A stretch of DNA of 44,324 nt from Psychromonas sp. (GCA_013619145.1 JABXKR010000291.1:1-44324), one strand, 5' to 3'; counted from the stretch's first letter, positions 1 to 9,221 are shown. Made by a program: numbers and translations. Notes: generated from the sequence alone by a model not told the origin.

Positions 1-130
1 GCCATAAAACTGCAACAAAGTTTGCGTAAGTTAATCGTGAATAACTTATCTCGCTACTGTTTTCAGGTGAAAAATAGCGTTTAAGAAATCACTTGCACTT
101 GCTTGCTGAATAAATGAATTTATTAAGTAA

Positions 131-313
131 GCACAACTCGCTGCCGAGGAACAAAGCAGGGTTTCAGAAGAGATCTGCCGTAATATTGTCTGCATTAATG
201 ATATTGCGAATTCAACCGTTTGCAGTTCCCATGAGATTGCCTTAGCTAACGAAAACTTTGAGCAAATGGCTGTACAACTACAAACGATGGAGAGCGATTT
301 TAAGGTTGCTTAA
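131..313 (+). pseudogene. C-terminal remnant of a methyl-accepting chemotaxis protein
   Basis: Reads AQLAAEEQSRVSEEICRNIVCINDIANSTVCSSHEIALANENFEQMAVQLQTMESDFKVA*, matching the conserved MCP signalling-domain C-terminus (xIAxAAEEQSxVxEEIxxNIxxI...). An in-frame TAA at 128-130 lies directly upstream and there is no start codon. Confidence 0.7.
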
Positions 314-459
314 CTCACAACCTTATAAAAATTATACTGTTCTATTAAATAACGTTCTGTTTTTGACTTGGATTATTCGCAATTTTCGATAGCAGTCACT
401 ACTTTTAAGATAGCTTTGGGTTGAGTCATTGATACTCAGCCTAGATAAAAGTTCTTGAA

Positions 460-575
460 ATATTGACAATTTCACTGGTGAAAGGCAAAGACGACAGCCA
501 TGCCTTCACTCATGTTCATCCTGAAATAGCTATGCAGATACCAGCTACAAGCGTGCTCTAGCTATTTAAGTTTTT
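460..575 (+). promoter_or_regulatory. Structured leader/intergenic element with terminator-like hairpin
   Basis: GTGAAAGGCA can pair with TGCCTTCAC (one bulge). AAATAGCTA (524-532) pairs with TAGCTATTT (559-567), followed by AAGTTTTT. Located just upstream of the 598 CDS. Confidence 0.3.
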
Positions 576-597
576 ACTGTACAAGGAAATAACAGCT

Positions 598-1647
598 ATG
601 AAACGATCAACTTCAATAATTGCCAGCACCGTTATCGCATTTTCAATAATTCCATTTGCAACAGTCCAAGCAAAAACGACCACTTTACAAAGCGTTAAAA
701 GCATGTCGGAAATCAGTATTGATGGTATCGCTGATGCGGCCTGGGATAAAGCGCCAGATGTTAAGGTCAAACTTAAGAAACTTCCCTACAAGCCAAATAA
801 TGGTTATGAAGGCATTAAGAAAACAACGGTACAGATGAAATCACTTTATGATGATCAATATGTTTACTTCTTAATGACTTACAAAGATCCTACTTACAGC
901 ATGAACCGCTTTCCATGGATGCAGCAAGAAGACGGCAGCTGGAAACAGCTGGCAAATAAAGATGATACCGGTCACGACAATACTTATTACGAAGATAAAT
1001 TCGCTATCCTTTGGGATATCAATAGCGACGGATTCGCAGAAAAAGGCTGTAATGCGGCCTGTCATCGTGCTGATGACGGCAAAGTAAATGGTATAAAAAC
1101 AAAATCTCCGGCACGTAAATATACCAAGCCAGGGCAAACTATCGATATGTGGCACTGGAAAGGTGTACGTACCAACCCGAATGGGCAAATTGATGATCAA
1201 TATATCGACAGCAATACGGATCCGGATAAGAATAAAGGCTGGGGACGAAAAGGTGATCATAAAACAGGTGGCGGTTACGTAAACAACGTAGAAAACAAAC
1301 AGCCTAAGTTCGTTGCTCCTATGCTTACAGAAGATAGTGTGGTTATCTTTGATGCAGAGAAACAGCCGTTCACTGCTGATTACAGTAAAACCAAACGCAT
1401 CCCCGGCATTGTCACTAAGCCGTTTAGCGGTTCTCGCGGTGATATTGCCACCGTCGGCGTCTGGAAAGATGGAGTCTGGACACTTGAAATTAAACGTAAA
1501 TTAGTGACGAAAGGTGAACATGCGGCAACTCAAGATGTACAGTTTGATGATATGAGTAAAGTATATCCATTCGGTGTCGCTGTATTTGACAATACGCAAA
1601 TTAATCACATATTCCACCGTGGTGTGCTGAATTTAGAATTCAAATAA
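598..1647 (+). CDS. Periplasmic ethylbenzene dehydrogenase-related (EB_dh/cytochrome c-552-like) heme-binding protein
   Basis: 349 aa with signal peptide (MKRSTSIIASTVIAFSIIPFATVQA). Fold-like features: 'ISIDGIADAAWDKAP', 'VYFLMTYKDPTYS', 'DKFAILWDIN...GCNAACH', 'DMWHWKGVRTNP', 'GVWTLEIKRKL'. CX3CH heme motif. Confidence 0.75.
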   Translation: MKRSTSIIASTVIAFSIIPFATVQAKTTTLQSVKSMSEISIDGIADAAWDKAPDVKVKLKKLPYKPNNGYEGIKKTTVQMKSLYDDQYVYFLMTYKDPTYSMNRFPWMQQEDGSWKQLANKDDTGHDNTYYEDKFAILWDINSDGFAEKGCNAACHRADDGKVNGIKTKSPARKYTKPGQTIDMWHWKGVRTNPNGQIDDQYIDSNTDPDKNKGWGRKGDHKTGGGYVNNVENKQPKFVAPMLTEDSVVIFDAEKQPFTADYSKTKRIPGIVTKPFSGSRGDIATVGVWKDGVWTLEIKRKLVTKGEHAATQDVQFDDMSKVYPFGVAVFDNTQINHIFHRGVLNLEFK

Positions 1648-1677
1648 CATCTACCATTTTGTCAGTTAGTTGTAAGC

Positions 1678-1710
1678 AAAATACCAGTTGGAAGATCCAA
1701 CTGGTATTTT
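1678..1710 (+). terminator. Rho-independent terminator after the EB_dh-like gene
   Basis: Perfect 15-bp inverted repeat AAAATACCAGTTGGA-AGA-TCCAACTGGTATTTT. Confidence 0.8.
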
Positions 1711-1828
1711 ATATATAAATGAAGATACATATTCACTAACAATCTCTTCCTGATTTTCATAAGCAAGGCGCTTTGAGGCATCAAAGCTAATCCGAGATAG
1801 ACTTAATACCTAGATAAAAAGAGAAATT

Positions 1829-2407
1829 ATGAGACAACTGCAGCGGACGCTAATTTTCACTTTTATCAGTTTATGTTTGCTAAGCCAGCCTGGTTTTGCG
1901 AACAGTAGTGCAAGCGGCGCAGCACCAACCAGAGTCGTTGTTGAGCCTAGTTTCTCACTGCAAACTGCAAATGATAAAGAGATGGAAAAGCTGCTCAAGG
2001 AAAACAAACGCTGTATCCGCTGCCATAAAGTAAAGCGCAAGCTAAAAAACATTGCAGCGATGAAAATGCAAGGCGCTCATGCCAGCGAGGAATTTTATAA
2101 TAACTGCACGGCATGCCATGGTGACAAAGGTAAACATCCAAAAAATGGCTCAACTATTATTAACTTTTCTGTGCAATCACCAACCCCATTAAAGCAGCAA
2201 AATGGTCAATGTATAGCATGTCATACTCCTGCTGAGCTCCGCCAAGCTGAATGGACACACGATGTACACTATAAAAAAATAAACTGTTCCTCTTGCCATC
2301 AATTACATGAGCCAGTTGATCCGGTCATTAATATTAACCGCACAGCACGGATCAAACTTTGTATTGATTGCCACAGTTCGGTAGACAAGCCGCAAGGAGA
2401 TCAATAA
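1829..2407 (+). CDS. nrfB: NrfB-like pentaheme cytochrome c
   Basis: 192 aa with signal peptide and five CXXCH motifs (CIRCH, CTACH, CIACH, CSSCH, CIDCH). Spacing and tail resemble NrfB ('WTHDVHYKKINCSSCHQLH', 'RIKLCIDCHS'). Confidence 0.85.
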   Translation: MRQLQRTLIFTFISLCLLSQPGFANSSASGAAPTRVVVEPSFSLQTANDKEMEKLLKENKRCIRCHKVKRKLKNIAAMKMQGAHASEEFYNNCTACHGDKGKHPKNGSTIINFSVQSPTPLKQQNGQCIACHTPAELRQAEWTHDVHYKKINCSSCHQLHEPVDPVININRTARIKLCIDCHSSVDKPQGDQ

Positions 2408-3084
2408 TGGAGCATTCAAGAAGAAAGTTTTTAGCCGGTCTTGCTGCCACAACGATGTTTGCAACCGTAGGTGTTGCTGGCACCACTGTTATACAGACCA
2501 TAACCGTTGACGGTAAACGCTATGCCATGATCCACGATGAAACGCTGTGCATTGGTTGTGAAGCATGCGTAGATGCTTGTCGGGAAACAAATAATGTCCC
2601 AGAAGGAGTAAGTCGTTTGGAAATTATTCGCAGTGAGCCCCGTGGCGAATTTCCAGATGCAGACTACAAGTTTTTTAGGAAATCTTGCCAGCATTGTGAA
2701 GATGCACCTTGCGTTAATGTTTGCCCGACTGGCGCATCTTTTATTGATACTGAAACGGGAATTGTTGATGTAGATCCGGATCGTTGCGTAGGCTGCATGT
2801 ACTGCATTGCAGCCTGTCCATACAAGGTTCGTTATATTGATCCGGTAACTAAATCAGCTGATAAGTGTGATTTTTGTCGTAAGACTAATCTCGCCAAAGG
2901 TCAGTTACCCGCATGTGTTCAGGTTTGCCCTACGCAGGCACTAATCTTTGGGGATCTCAATGATCCAAACAGCGATATCGTTCAAACTCTGCAGCAGAAA
3001 ACCGTTTATCGCTATAAAAAACATTTGGGCACCAAACCGAAAATGTTTCGGGTACCGGACTTAAAAGGGGAGATTGAGTTATGA
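2407..3084 (+). CDS. nrfC: NrfC-like 4Fe-4S ferredoxin subunit
   Basis: The ATG at 2407 overlaps the nrfB stop (TAATG). Tat-like SRRKFLAG leader. Strong match to NrfC motifs (HDETLCIGCEACVDACRETNNVPEGVSRLEIIRSEP..FFRKSCQHCEDAPCVNVCPTGAS). Confidence 0.92.
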   Translation: MEHSRRKFLAGLAATTMFATVGVAGTTVIQTITVDGKRYAMIHDETLCIGCEACVDACRETNNVPEGVSRLEIIRSEPRGEFPDADYKFFRKSCQHCEDAPCVNVCPTGASFIDTETGIVDVDPDRCVGCMYCIAACPYKVRYIDPVTKSADKCDFCRKTNLAKGQLPACVQVCPTQALIFGDLNDPNSDIVQTLQQKTVYRYKKHLGTKPKMFRVPDLKGEIEL

Positions 3085-4067
3085 TGGAAAGTCTGCATCA
3101 CGCCCTGCATTTTGATTCCCTTGTATGGCATTGGCCTATCGCGGTTTATCTGTTTGTACTAGGTATCTCTTCTGGAGCAATGTGTTTGGCTTTAGTCATT
3201 AAGTGGAAACTGTCAGCGCAGGAAAGCGCAGCAAAAAATCCACTGATTATTGCTGCGGCAATTCTTGTTCCGAGCATGGTCATTTTGGGTCTGCTTATCC
3301 TGATTGTCGATTTAACCAAACCGCTTGATTTTTGGAAGGTGATTTTTTATCAGTTTGCCAACCCTAAATCGGTGATGGGACGCGGAGTTACCCTGTTTTT
3401 ACTCTATCAAATCGCAACATTTGCCTGGATAGCCATAGTGTTTAGAGAAGAGTTAATGGCACTTATTAATCGTTTTATGCCTTGGCTGCTGAAAACACCG
3501 GGCGTTTTATGGTTATGGAATACAATAGACAAAATTGAAAAGCCACTTGAAATATCAATTGCAATACTCGCCGTTCTGCTTGGGGTATACACAGGTTTCC
3601 TGCTTTCAGCGTTAACGGCATATCCATTACTTAACCAGCCTGTATTACCCTTACTGTTCTTGGCCTCTGGTTTGTCTTCAGGTATCGCGGCAACCATCAT
3701 TTTAGCTGCAATCCTATTCTCTGCTAAAGCAGATACTTTTGGTATGGCCTTAAGTCATCGTTTAGAACAACCGATTGCCTGGGCCGAGTTAGCTTTACTG
3801 ATGATATTAATTATTGGTATGAACTTTGGGGGAGAAATGGACAAACTGGCTATAGAGGCGGCTTTCTGGGGCGGCTTTTGGGCAAATCTGTTTTGGATTG
3901 CTGTCGTGGGTATTGGTCTGTTTTTACCTCTGCTTATGAATCAACTTGCCAGTGTTAAACTCAAACACTGCAATACTTTCATACTGAGCAGTGCCATTTT
4001 GACCCTGATTGGCGTGTTCTCATTGCGAATGTTCATTCTATATGCAGGGCAGATGACACCAGCCTAG
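3081..4067 (+). CDS. nrfD: NrfD-like integral membrane quinol-oxidising subunit
   Basis: Start overlaps the nrfC end. Multi-TM protein with NrfD signatures (FDSLVWHWPIAVYLFVLGISSGAM, AVLLGVYTGFLLSALTAYPLLNQPVLPLLFLASGLSSG, LRMFILYAGQ). Confidence 0.92.
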   Translation: MMESLHHALHFDSLVWHWPIAVYLFVLGISSGAMCLALVIKWKLSAQESAAKNPLIIAAAILVPSMVILGLLILIVDLTKPLDFWKVIFYQFANPKSVMGRGVTLFLLYQIATFAWIAIVFREELMALINRFMPWLLKTPGVLWLWNTIDKIEKPLEISIAILAVLLGVYTGFLLSALTAYPLLNQPVLPLLFLASGLSSGIAATIILAAILFSAKADTFGMALSHRLEQPIAWAELALLMILIIGMNFGGEMDKLAIEAAFWGGFWANLFWIAVVGIGLFLPLLMNQLASVKLKHCNTFILSSAILTLIGVFSLRMFILYAGQMTPA

Positions 4068-4102
4068 AGACTCAATGACTGATAATTCATGGAACTTATA
4101 TT

Positions 4103-4480
4103 ATGAAACTATTAAAAACCATATTACTTACTTTTATTCTCTGCCTGACAACTAGTAGCCGGGCAGAAGATTTACCTAATCCCAAAGCTGATAATCTGGC
4201 AAATTTTCATCTTAAAGATCAGGATTGTGCTGGGGGATGCCATAAAAAAGAGGGACCTTCAGAGGAACTTGAATTTGAAAATAAAAGTTGTGTTGAATGC
4301 CATGACGAATTCGGGATACTTGAGGGTAAGCAGCACAATGTGAAGCACCGAGATGAGGAAGATATGCCCTGTATCGAATGCCATATGCCGCATGAAGAAA
4401 CTAAACCCGAAGAGCTATGTGCAGACTGTCATGAGCCAGATCATGCAGCATTTGATGATTTATTCAAGCTTAAGAAATAA
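4103..4480 (+). CDS. Stand-alone tetraheme cytochrome c resembling the N-terminal heme domain of flavocytochrome c fumarate reductase (Fcc3)
   Basis: 125 aa with signal peptide. Hemes: CAGGCH (CX3CH), CVECH, CIECH, CADCH. 'ADNLANFH...C..CH......LEFENKSCVECH' parallels the Shewanella Fcc3 heme domain. Confidence 0.8.
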   Translation: MKLLKTILLTFILCLTTSSRAEDLPNPKADNLANFHLKDQDCAGGCHKKEGPSEELEFENKSCVECHDEFGILEGKQHNVKHRDEEDMPCIECHMPHEETKPEELCADCHEPDHAAFDDLFKLKK

Positions 4481-4507
4481 GATGATACTAGCCGTAGAAT
4501 TGTATTT

Positions 4508-4528
4508 TGAGGAGCAATTAGCTCCTCA
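4508..4528 (+). terminator. Stem-loop after the tetraheme gene, putative terminator
   Basis: TGAGGAGC-AATTA-GCTCCTCA; weak T-tract follows. Confidence 0.5.
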
Positions 4529-4619
4529 TATCTAACGGACATTGACACCGTTTGTTGCCCTTTTCTTCCAACCCAATATTAGACTATTTAATTTTTAAAT
4601 AGTTAAATGAGTAACTCAT

Positions 4620-7196
4620 TCACTGCACAAAATGGATTTTCCCCTCTTTTACGTCAACCAGTATTTTTTTACCCGTTAGCAATCGTTCAGAGAGTATCTC
4701 TTGTGCAAGTGAGTTTTCTAATAACTGCTGGATAGCGCGTTTTAATGGCCTTGCTCCGTACACAGGGTCGTACCCCGCATCGACTAACAACTGGATTGAC
4801 TGCTCGTTAAAGGTCAGCTCATAATCTCGTGCTTTAAGACGCTGCTGCAGCGCATGCAGCTGAATAGTCGCAATCGATTTGATGTGTTTGCGCCCCAGAG
4901 GATGGAAGACCACTGTTTCATCAATTCGATTTAAAAATTCAGGTTTAAATTGTTGAGCTAATTGCTCAAATAATGCCGATTTAATTTCATCATAACTAAC
5001 TTTATCAAAAGACTCTTGAATCAAGTCGGAGCCGATATTAGAGGTCATAATAATCACTGCATTTTTAAAATTGACAGTACGCCCTTGCCCATCGGTTAAA
5101 CGCCCGTCATCTAAGACCTGCAGCAAAATATTGAACACATCGGGATGCGCTTTTTCAATTTCATCTAGCAAAATAACAGAATAGGGCTTACGGCGAACCG
5201 CCTCGGTCAGATAACCGCCCTCTTCATAGCCCACATAACCGGGAGGTGCACCGACTAAACGCGCGACTGAGTGCTTTTCCATAAACTCAGACATATCAAT
5301 ACGCACCATATTATCTTCACTATCAAACAAAAAGTTAGCTAAGGCTTTACATGATTCCGTTTTACCCACGCCAGTTGGCCCTAAAAATAGAAATGAACCG
5401 ATTGGACGGTCGGGATCACTTAATCCTGCGCGACTGCGGCGAATGGCATTGGCAATTGCATCAATCGCTTCGTTCTGCCCAATTACACGAGAGTGCAGGT
5501 GTTTTTCCATTTGAAGCAGTTTATCACGCTCGCCTTCAAGCATTTTTGCCACAGGGATCCCCGTCCAATGCGCGAGAATTTCCGCAATTTCATTTTCAGT
5601 GACACTATGTTTTAGTAATCTCATTTCTTGCATTTCCGCTTGCGTTGCAAGATCCAGCTGTTTTTCCAATTCGGGGATTTTCCCGTACTGCAGCTCAGAC
5701 ATACGCGTTAAATCAGCAGCACGGCTTGCAACCTCGAGATCTAGACGCGCCTGCTCCAATGCTTGTTTAATATTTTGTGTGCCTGACAATGCCGCTTTTT
5801 CCGTTTCCCACACTTCATCAAGCACTTGATAAGCTTTACTTTTATCCACCAAGGAGCTTTCGATATCCTGTAAACGTTTAATGCTCGCGTCATCATTCTC
5901 ATTTTGTAGCGATTTTTGCTCTAATTTCAGCTGGATAATTTTCCGCTCCAGTTTGTCCAACTCCTCCGGTTTAGAATCCATCTGTAAACGGATACTGGAT
6001 GCGGCTTCATCAATCAGATCGATAGCTTTATCAGGTAGTTGACGATCGGCAATATAGCGATGAGAAAGTGTCGCTGCGGCGACAATCGCAGGATCGGTTA
6101 TTTCGACTTTATGGTGCAGCTCATAACGCTCTTTTAAACCACGTAAAATTGCAATGGTATCTTCAACGCTGGGCTCATCGACCTGTACTTTTTGGAAACG
6201 GCGTTCAAGAGCGGCATCTTTTTCAATATATTGGCGGTATTCATCAAGTGTCGTCGCCCCAACACAATGCAGTTCACCACGCGCTAACGCCGGTTTTAAC
6301 ATATTGCTGGCATCCATCGCACCATCGGTTTTACCCGCCCCGACCATAGTATGCAATTCATCGATAAATAAAATCACCTGCCCCTCTTCCTTGGCCAGTT
6401 CAGATAATACTGATTTCAGACGCTCTTCAAATTCGCCTCGATATTTAGCCCCCGCAATCAGCGATCCCATATCCAGTGATAATACCCGTTTGTTTTTTAA
6501 GCCTTCAGGCACTTCGCCATTGATAATACGCTGCGCAAGTCCTTCAACAATCGCAGTTTTACCAACACCGGGCGCACCAATAATAACCGGATTATTTTTA
6601 GTGCGACGCTGCAGAACCTGCACCATACGACGCACTTCATCATCACGCCCGATAACCGGATCCAGCTTGCCCTGTTCAGCTCGTTCGGTTAAATCAATAG
6701 TGAATTTAGCTAATGCCTGCTCTTGTCCTTCGCCATTTTGATTATCGACTTTCTGGCCGTTGCGAATTTTTTCAATCGAGGCTTCAACTTTTTGTTTGCT
6801 TAAACCCAGCTGTTTTAATATCGCGCCCAACGGGCCTTTATCTTCACAGGCGGCAAGTAAAAAAAGCTCGGAAGAGATAAATTTATCTTTGGATTTTTGG
6901 GCGTATTTGTCACAGAGGTTAAAAAGAATACCTAACGAGGCAGAAAGCTGAATATCGCCACCGATACCTGTAACTTTTGGAATTTTGTCTAATTCTCCGG
7001 AGAGTTGCGAGCGCAGTAAATTAATATCAACTTCCAAATCAGCTAAAATAGGACGAATCGAGCCACTATCTTGGTTTAGCAGTGCAAGCATCAAGTGAGT
7101 TGCTTCAATATATTGATGATCACGCCCTAATGCTAACGACTGCGCATCGGAAATTGCTAATTGAAATTTACTGGTTAATTTGTCTAAACGCATCAC
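4620..7196 (-). CDS. clpB: ATP-dependent chaperone ClpB
   Basis: 858 aa; two Walker A sites ([23 protein letters not shown]), ClpB N-domain and middle domain, '[32 protein letters not shown]'. Confidence 0.97.
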   Translation of the reverse strand: MMRLDKLTSKFQLAISDAQSLALGRDHQYIEATHLMLALLNQDSGSIRPILADLEVDINLLRSQLSGELDKIPKVTGIGGDIQLSASLGILFNLCDKYAQKSKDKFISSELFLLAACEDKGPLGAILKQLGLSKQKVEASIEKIRNGQKVDNQNGEGQEQALAKFTIDLTERAEQGKLDPVIGRDDEVRRMVQVLQRRTKNNPVIIGAPGVGKTAIVEGLAQRIINGEVPEGLKNKRVLSLDMGSLIAGAKYRGEFEERLKSVLSELAKEEGQVILFIDELHTMVGAGKTDGAMDASNMLKPALARGELHCVGATTLDEYRQYIEKDAALERRFQKVQVDEPSVEDTIAILRGLKERYELHHKVEITDPAIVAAATLSHRYIADRQLPDKAIDLIDEAASSIRLQMDSKPEELDKLERKIIQLKLEQKSLQNENDDASIKRLQDIESSLVDKSKAYQVLDEVWETEKAALSGTQNIKQALEQARLDLEVASRAADLTRMSELQYGKIPELEKQLDLATQAEMQEMRLLKHSVTENEIAEILAHWTGIPVAKMLEGERDKLLQMEKHLHSRVIGQNEAIDAIANAIRRSRAGLSDPDRPIGSFLFLGPTGVGKTESCKALANFLFDSEDNMVRIDMSEFMEKHSVARLVGAPPGYVGYEEGGYLTEAVRRKPYSVILLDEIEKAHPDVFNILLQVLDDGRLTDGQGRTVNFKNAVIIMTSNIGSDLIQESFDKVSYDEIKSALFEQLAQQFKPEFLNRIDETVVFHPLGRKHIKSIATIQLHALQQRLKARDYELTFNEQSIQLLVDAGYDPVYGARPLKRAIQQLLENSLAQEILSERLLTGKKILVDVKEGKIHFVQ

Positions 7197-7225
7197 TTTA
7201 ATCTCCGCAAGTACCTTATAACCTA

Positions 7226-7254
7226 AGATGGAGGTTTATTTAAAAAATTTCAAG
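7226..7254 (-). promoter_or_regulatory. Sigma-32-type heat-shock promoter for clpB
   Basis: Minus strand reads CTTGAAA - 14 nt - CTCCATCT, close to the sigma-32 consensus CTTGAAA/CCCCATNT; about 30 nt upstream of the clpB start. Confidence 0.7.
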
Positions 7255-7337
7255 GATAGGATATTGAAAATGAAGCAGGGAAGTGTTTTTGTTTGAATTT
7301 ATTATTATTTATTAAAGCATCATTGTTAATAAGAGGT

Positions 7338-8093
7338 TTATGAGGCCCAAATAACAGTCGCCATACGCCCTGTTTTTCCATCACGACGATAAGAGTAAAA
7401 TAGCTCCGGTTCACTAAAAGTGCAGTGCCCGCTTGCGGTTATTTCAGCAATATTAAGCGGCGCTAAACGTAAACGAGCAAGCTTATGCAGATCAGCGAGC
7501 CAACGATCTTGGTAGGGTGTAAAAGCACAGATGGCTTGTTCATTTTCAGCAATAAACTCAGCACGCACTTCATCACCCACTGCAAATGCATCTTTCCCTA
7601 TACAGGGCCCCAACCACACGAGTAACTGTTCAGGATCTGTTTTTAACTCACGAGAGATTGAATAAATCGACTTTTCAATAATACCATCACATAAACCTCG
7701 CCAGCCTGCATGAACAGCACAAACAAAACTGCCTTGTTTATCGGTCACTAAAACAGGTAAGCAGTCGGCAGTCATTACGATACAAGGTTGATTTTTAAGG
7801 GTGGTCCAAACAGCATCAGCTTCAATGCCGATTTTGCTATTGTTTTCAGTATTGCTTTCAAGTTTCAGTAATATTGTGCTGTGAGTTTGATTTAACCAAC
7901 ATAATGAAGCGGGTAAAGAGTAAGCCTCACTAAGCAAGGCCCGGTTATTTAATACAACAAGCGGATCATCTTCAACATGTAAACCTAGGTTTAACCCTTG
8001 GTAAGCACCGCGGCTCAAACCACCTAATCGTGTTGTTGAAAAGGCGTGAATATGTGCTGGTGCTGACCAATCGGGCTTTATTAAGTTGAGCAT
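7338..8093 (-). CDS. pgeF: PgeF/YfiH multicopper-oxidase-like (laccase domain) protein
   Basis: 251 aa; 'MTADCLPVLVTD', 'AVHAGWRGLCDGI', 'WLGPCIG', 'CTFSEPELFYSYRRDGKTGRMATVIW'; located between rluD and clpB as in related genomes. Confidence 0.92.
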   Translation of the reverse strand: MLNLIKPDWSAPAHIHAFSTTRLGGLSRGAYQGLNLGLHVEDDPLVVLNNRALLSEAYSLPASLCWLNQTHSTILLKLESNTENNSKIGIEADAVWTTLKNQPCIVMTADCLPVLVTDKQGSFVCAVHAGWRGLCDGIIEKSIYSISRELKTDPEQLLVWLGPCIGKDAFAVGDEVRAEFIAENEQAICAFTPYQDRWLADLHKLARLRLAPLNIAEITASGHCTFSEPELFYSYRRDGKTGRMATVIWAS

Positions 8094-8098
8094 TTATC

Positions 8099-9067
8099 TT
8101 ACTTTGCAAAGAAAATTGTATCTGCGCGTAAAACGCGTGCGAGCTCAGCCATATCATCAGGCACTGGTGCATGCCATTCCATCATCTCACCAGTGATTGG
8201 ATGCGCTAGACGTAACATAGTTGCATGTAATGCTTGGCGCTTAAAGGCACGTAACGTGCGGATTAATTCCTCTGACGCACCTTTAGGTGGACGAGGACGA
8301 CCACCGTAAACAGGATCTCCCACTAATATATGACCAATATGCGCCATATGCACACGAATCTGGTGAGTACGACCAGTTTCAAGGCGCAAACGCAGACGAG
8401 TATGGGCACGATATTTTTCGGCAACACGATAATGAGTTACCGCATGTTTACCACCCGTTGTACTTACCGCCATTTTTATACGATTTACTTTATCACGACC
8501 GATAGCAGCTTCAACGCGCCCACCAGCAGTAAAACAGCCCATAGCAACTGCTTCATATTCACGCGTAATTTCACGCGCTTGCAGACTTGCCACCAGATGT
8601 GTTTGTGCTGGTACTGTTTTTGCTATCACCATCAAACCTGTTGTGTCTTTATCTAAGCGATGTACGATGCCCGCTCGTGGCACTTCAACAATCTCAGGGT
8701 AATGATGTAACAAAGCATTTAAAACTGTGCCATCAGGATTACCTGCACCAGGATGCACCACTAAACCTGCAGGTTTATTGATAACTAAAATATGTTCATC
8801 TTCAAACACGATATCTAATTTAATATCTTGCGCTTTAAATACAACTTCATCTTCTAATACGGCATTTACATCAACCGTTTGTCCTGTGTAAACTTTTTCT
8901 CGAGGGCGAGCAATAACTTCGCCATCAATTTTGACCATATCCGCCAAAATCCATTCTTTAATACGCGTACGTGAATAATCAGGAAATAACGAGGCTAACG
9001 CCTGATCTAAACGAAATCCTAATTGTTCGTCAGTAACTTCTGCACTGAGCTTTAACTGTTGACTCAT
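8099..9067 (-). CDS. rluD: 23S rRNA pseudouridine synthase RluD
   Basis: S4 domain plus 'VINKPAGLVVHPGAGN', 'VHRLDKDTTGLMVIAK', 'RTHQIRVHMAHIGHILVGDPVYG'. MSQQLKLSAEV at 9067 is the likely start; the ORF-track extension to 9277 is AT-rich leader. Confidence 0.95.
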   Translation of the reverse strand: MSQQLKLSAEVTDEQLGFRLDQALASLFPDYSRTRIKEWILADMVKIDGEVIARPREKVYTGQTVDVNAVLEDEVVFKAQDIKLDIVFEDEHILVINKPAGLVVHPGAGNPDGTVLNALLHHYPEIVEVPRAGIVHRLDKDTTGLMVIAKTVPAQTHLVASLQAREITREYEAVAMGCFTAGGRVEAAIGRDKVNRIKMAVSTTGGKHAVTHYRVAEKYRAHTRLRLRLETGRTHQIRVHMAHIGHILVGDPVYGGRPRPPKGASEELIRTLRAFKRQALHATMLRLAHPITGEMMEWHAPVPDDMAELARVLRADTIFFAK

Positions 9068-9221
9068 ATAATTGTTCTCTTTCTCTGCCCAATTAAGGAT
9101 AATAAACTTTAATTTTATGGTTTGTTCTACAATCTTGGCACATTTTATCTTTTTTAACTTTTCTTTTTTTAGTCGATAGAAGATACTGTGCGTTTTTATC
9201 TGCATTGGCATTATAACACTT

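Noticed and set aside
1-84. 27-codon C-terminal ORF fragment at the window edge (AIKLQQSLRKLIVNNLSRYCFQVKNSV*)
   Set aside because: Too short and truncated by the window boundary to assign.
460-550. Confident annotation of a c-di-GMP riboswitch
   Set aside because: Key conserved GEMM segments (GGCAAACC, GACGCAAAGCC, GGGTTGCC) are not matched exactly and a protein-like frame overlaps; kept only as a low-confidence structured element.
871-1260. 129-aa minus-strand ORF over the EB_dh-like gene
   Set aside because: Opposite strand of a well-supported CDS with signal peptide and heme motif; no family features.
6154-6741. 195-aa plus-strand ORF antisense to clpB
   Set aside because: Low-complexity Ser/Arg-rich translation fully inside a certain clpB CDS; typical shadow ORF.
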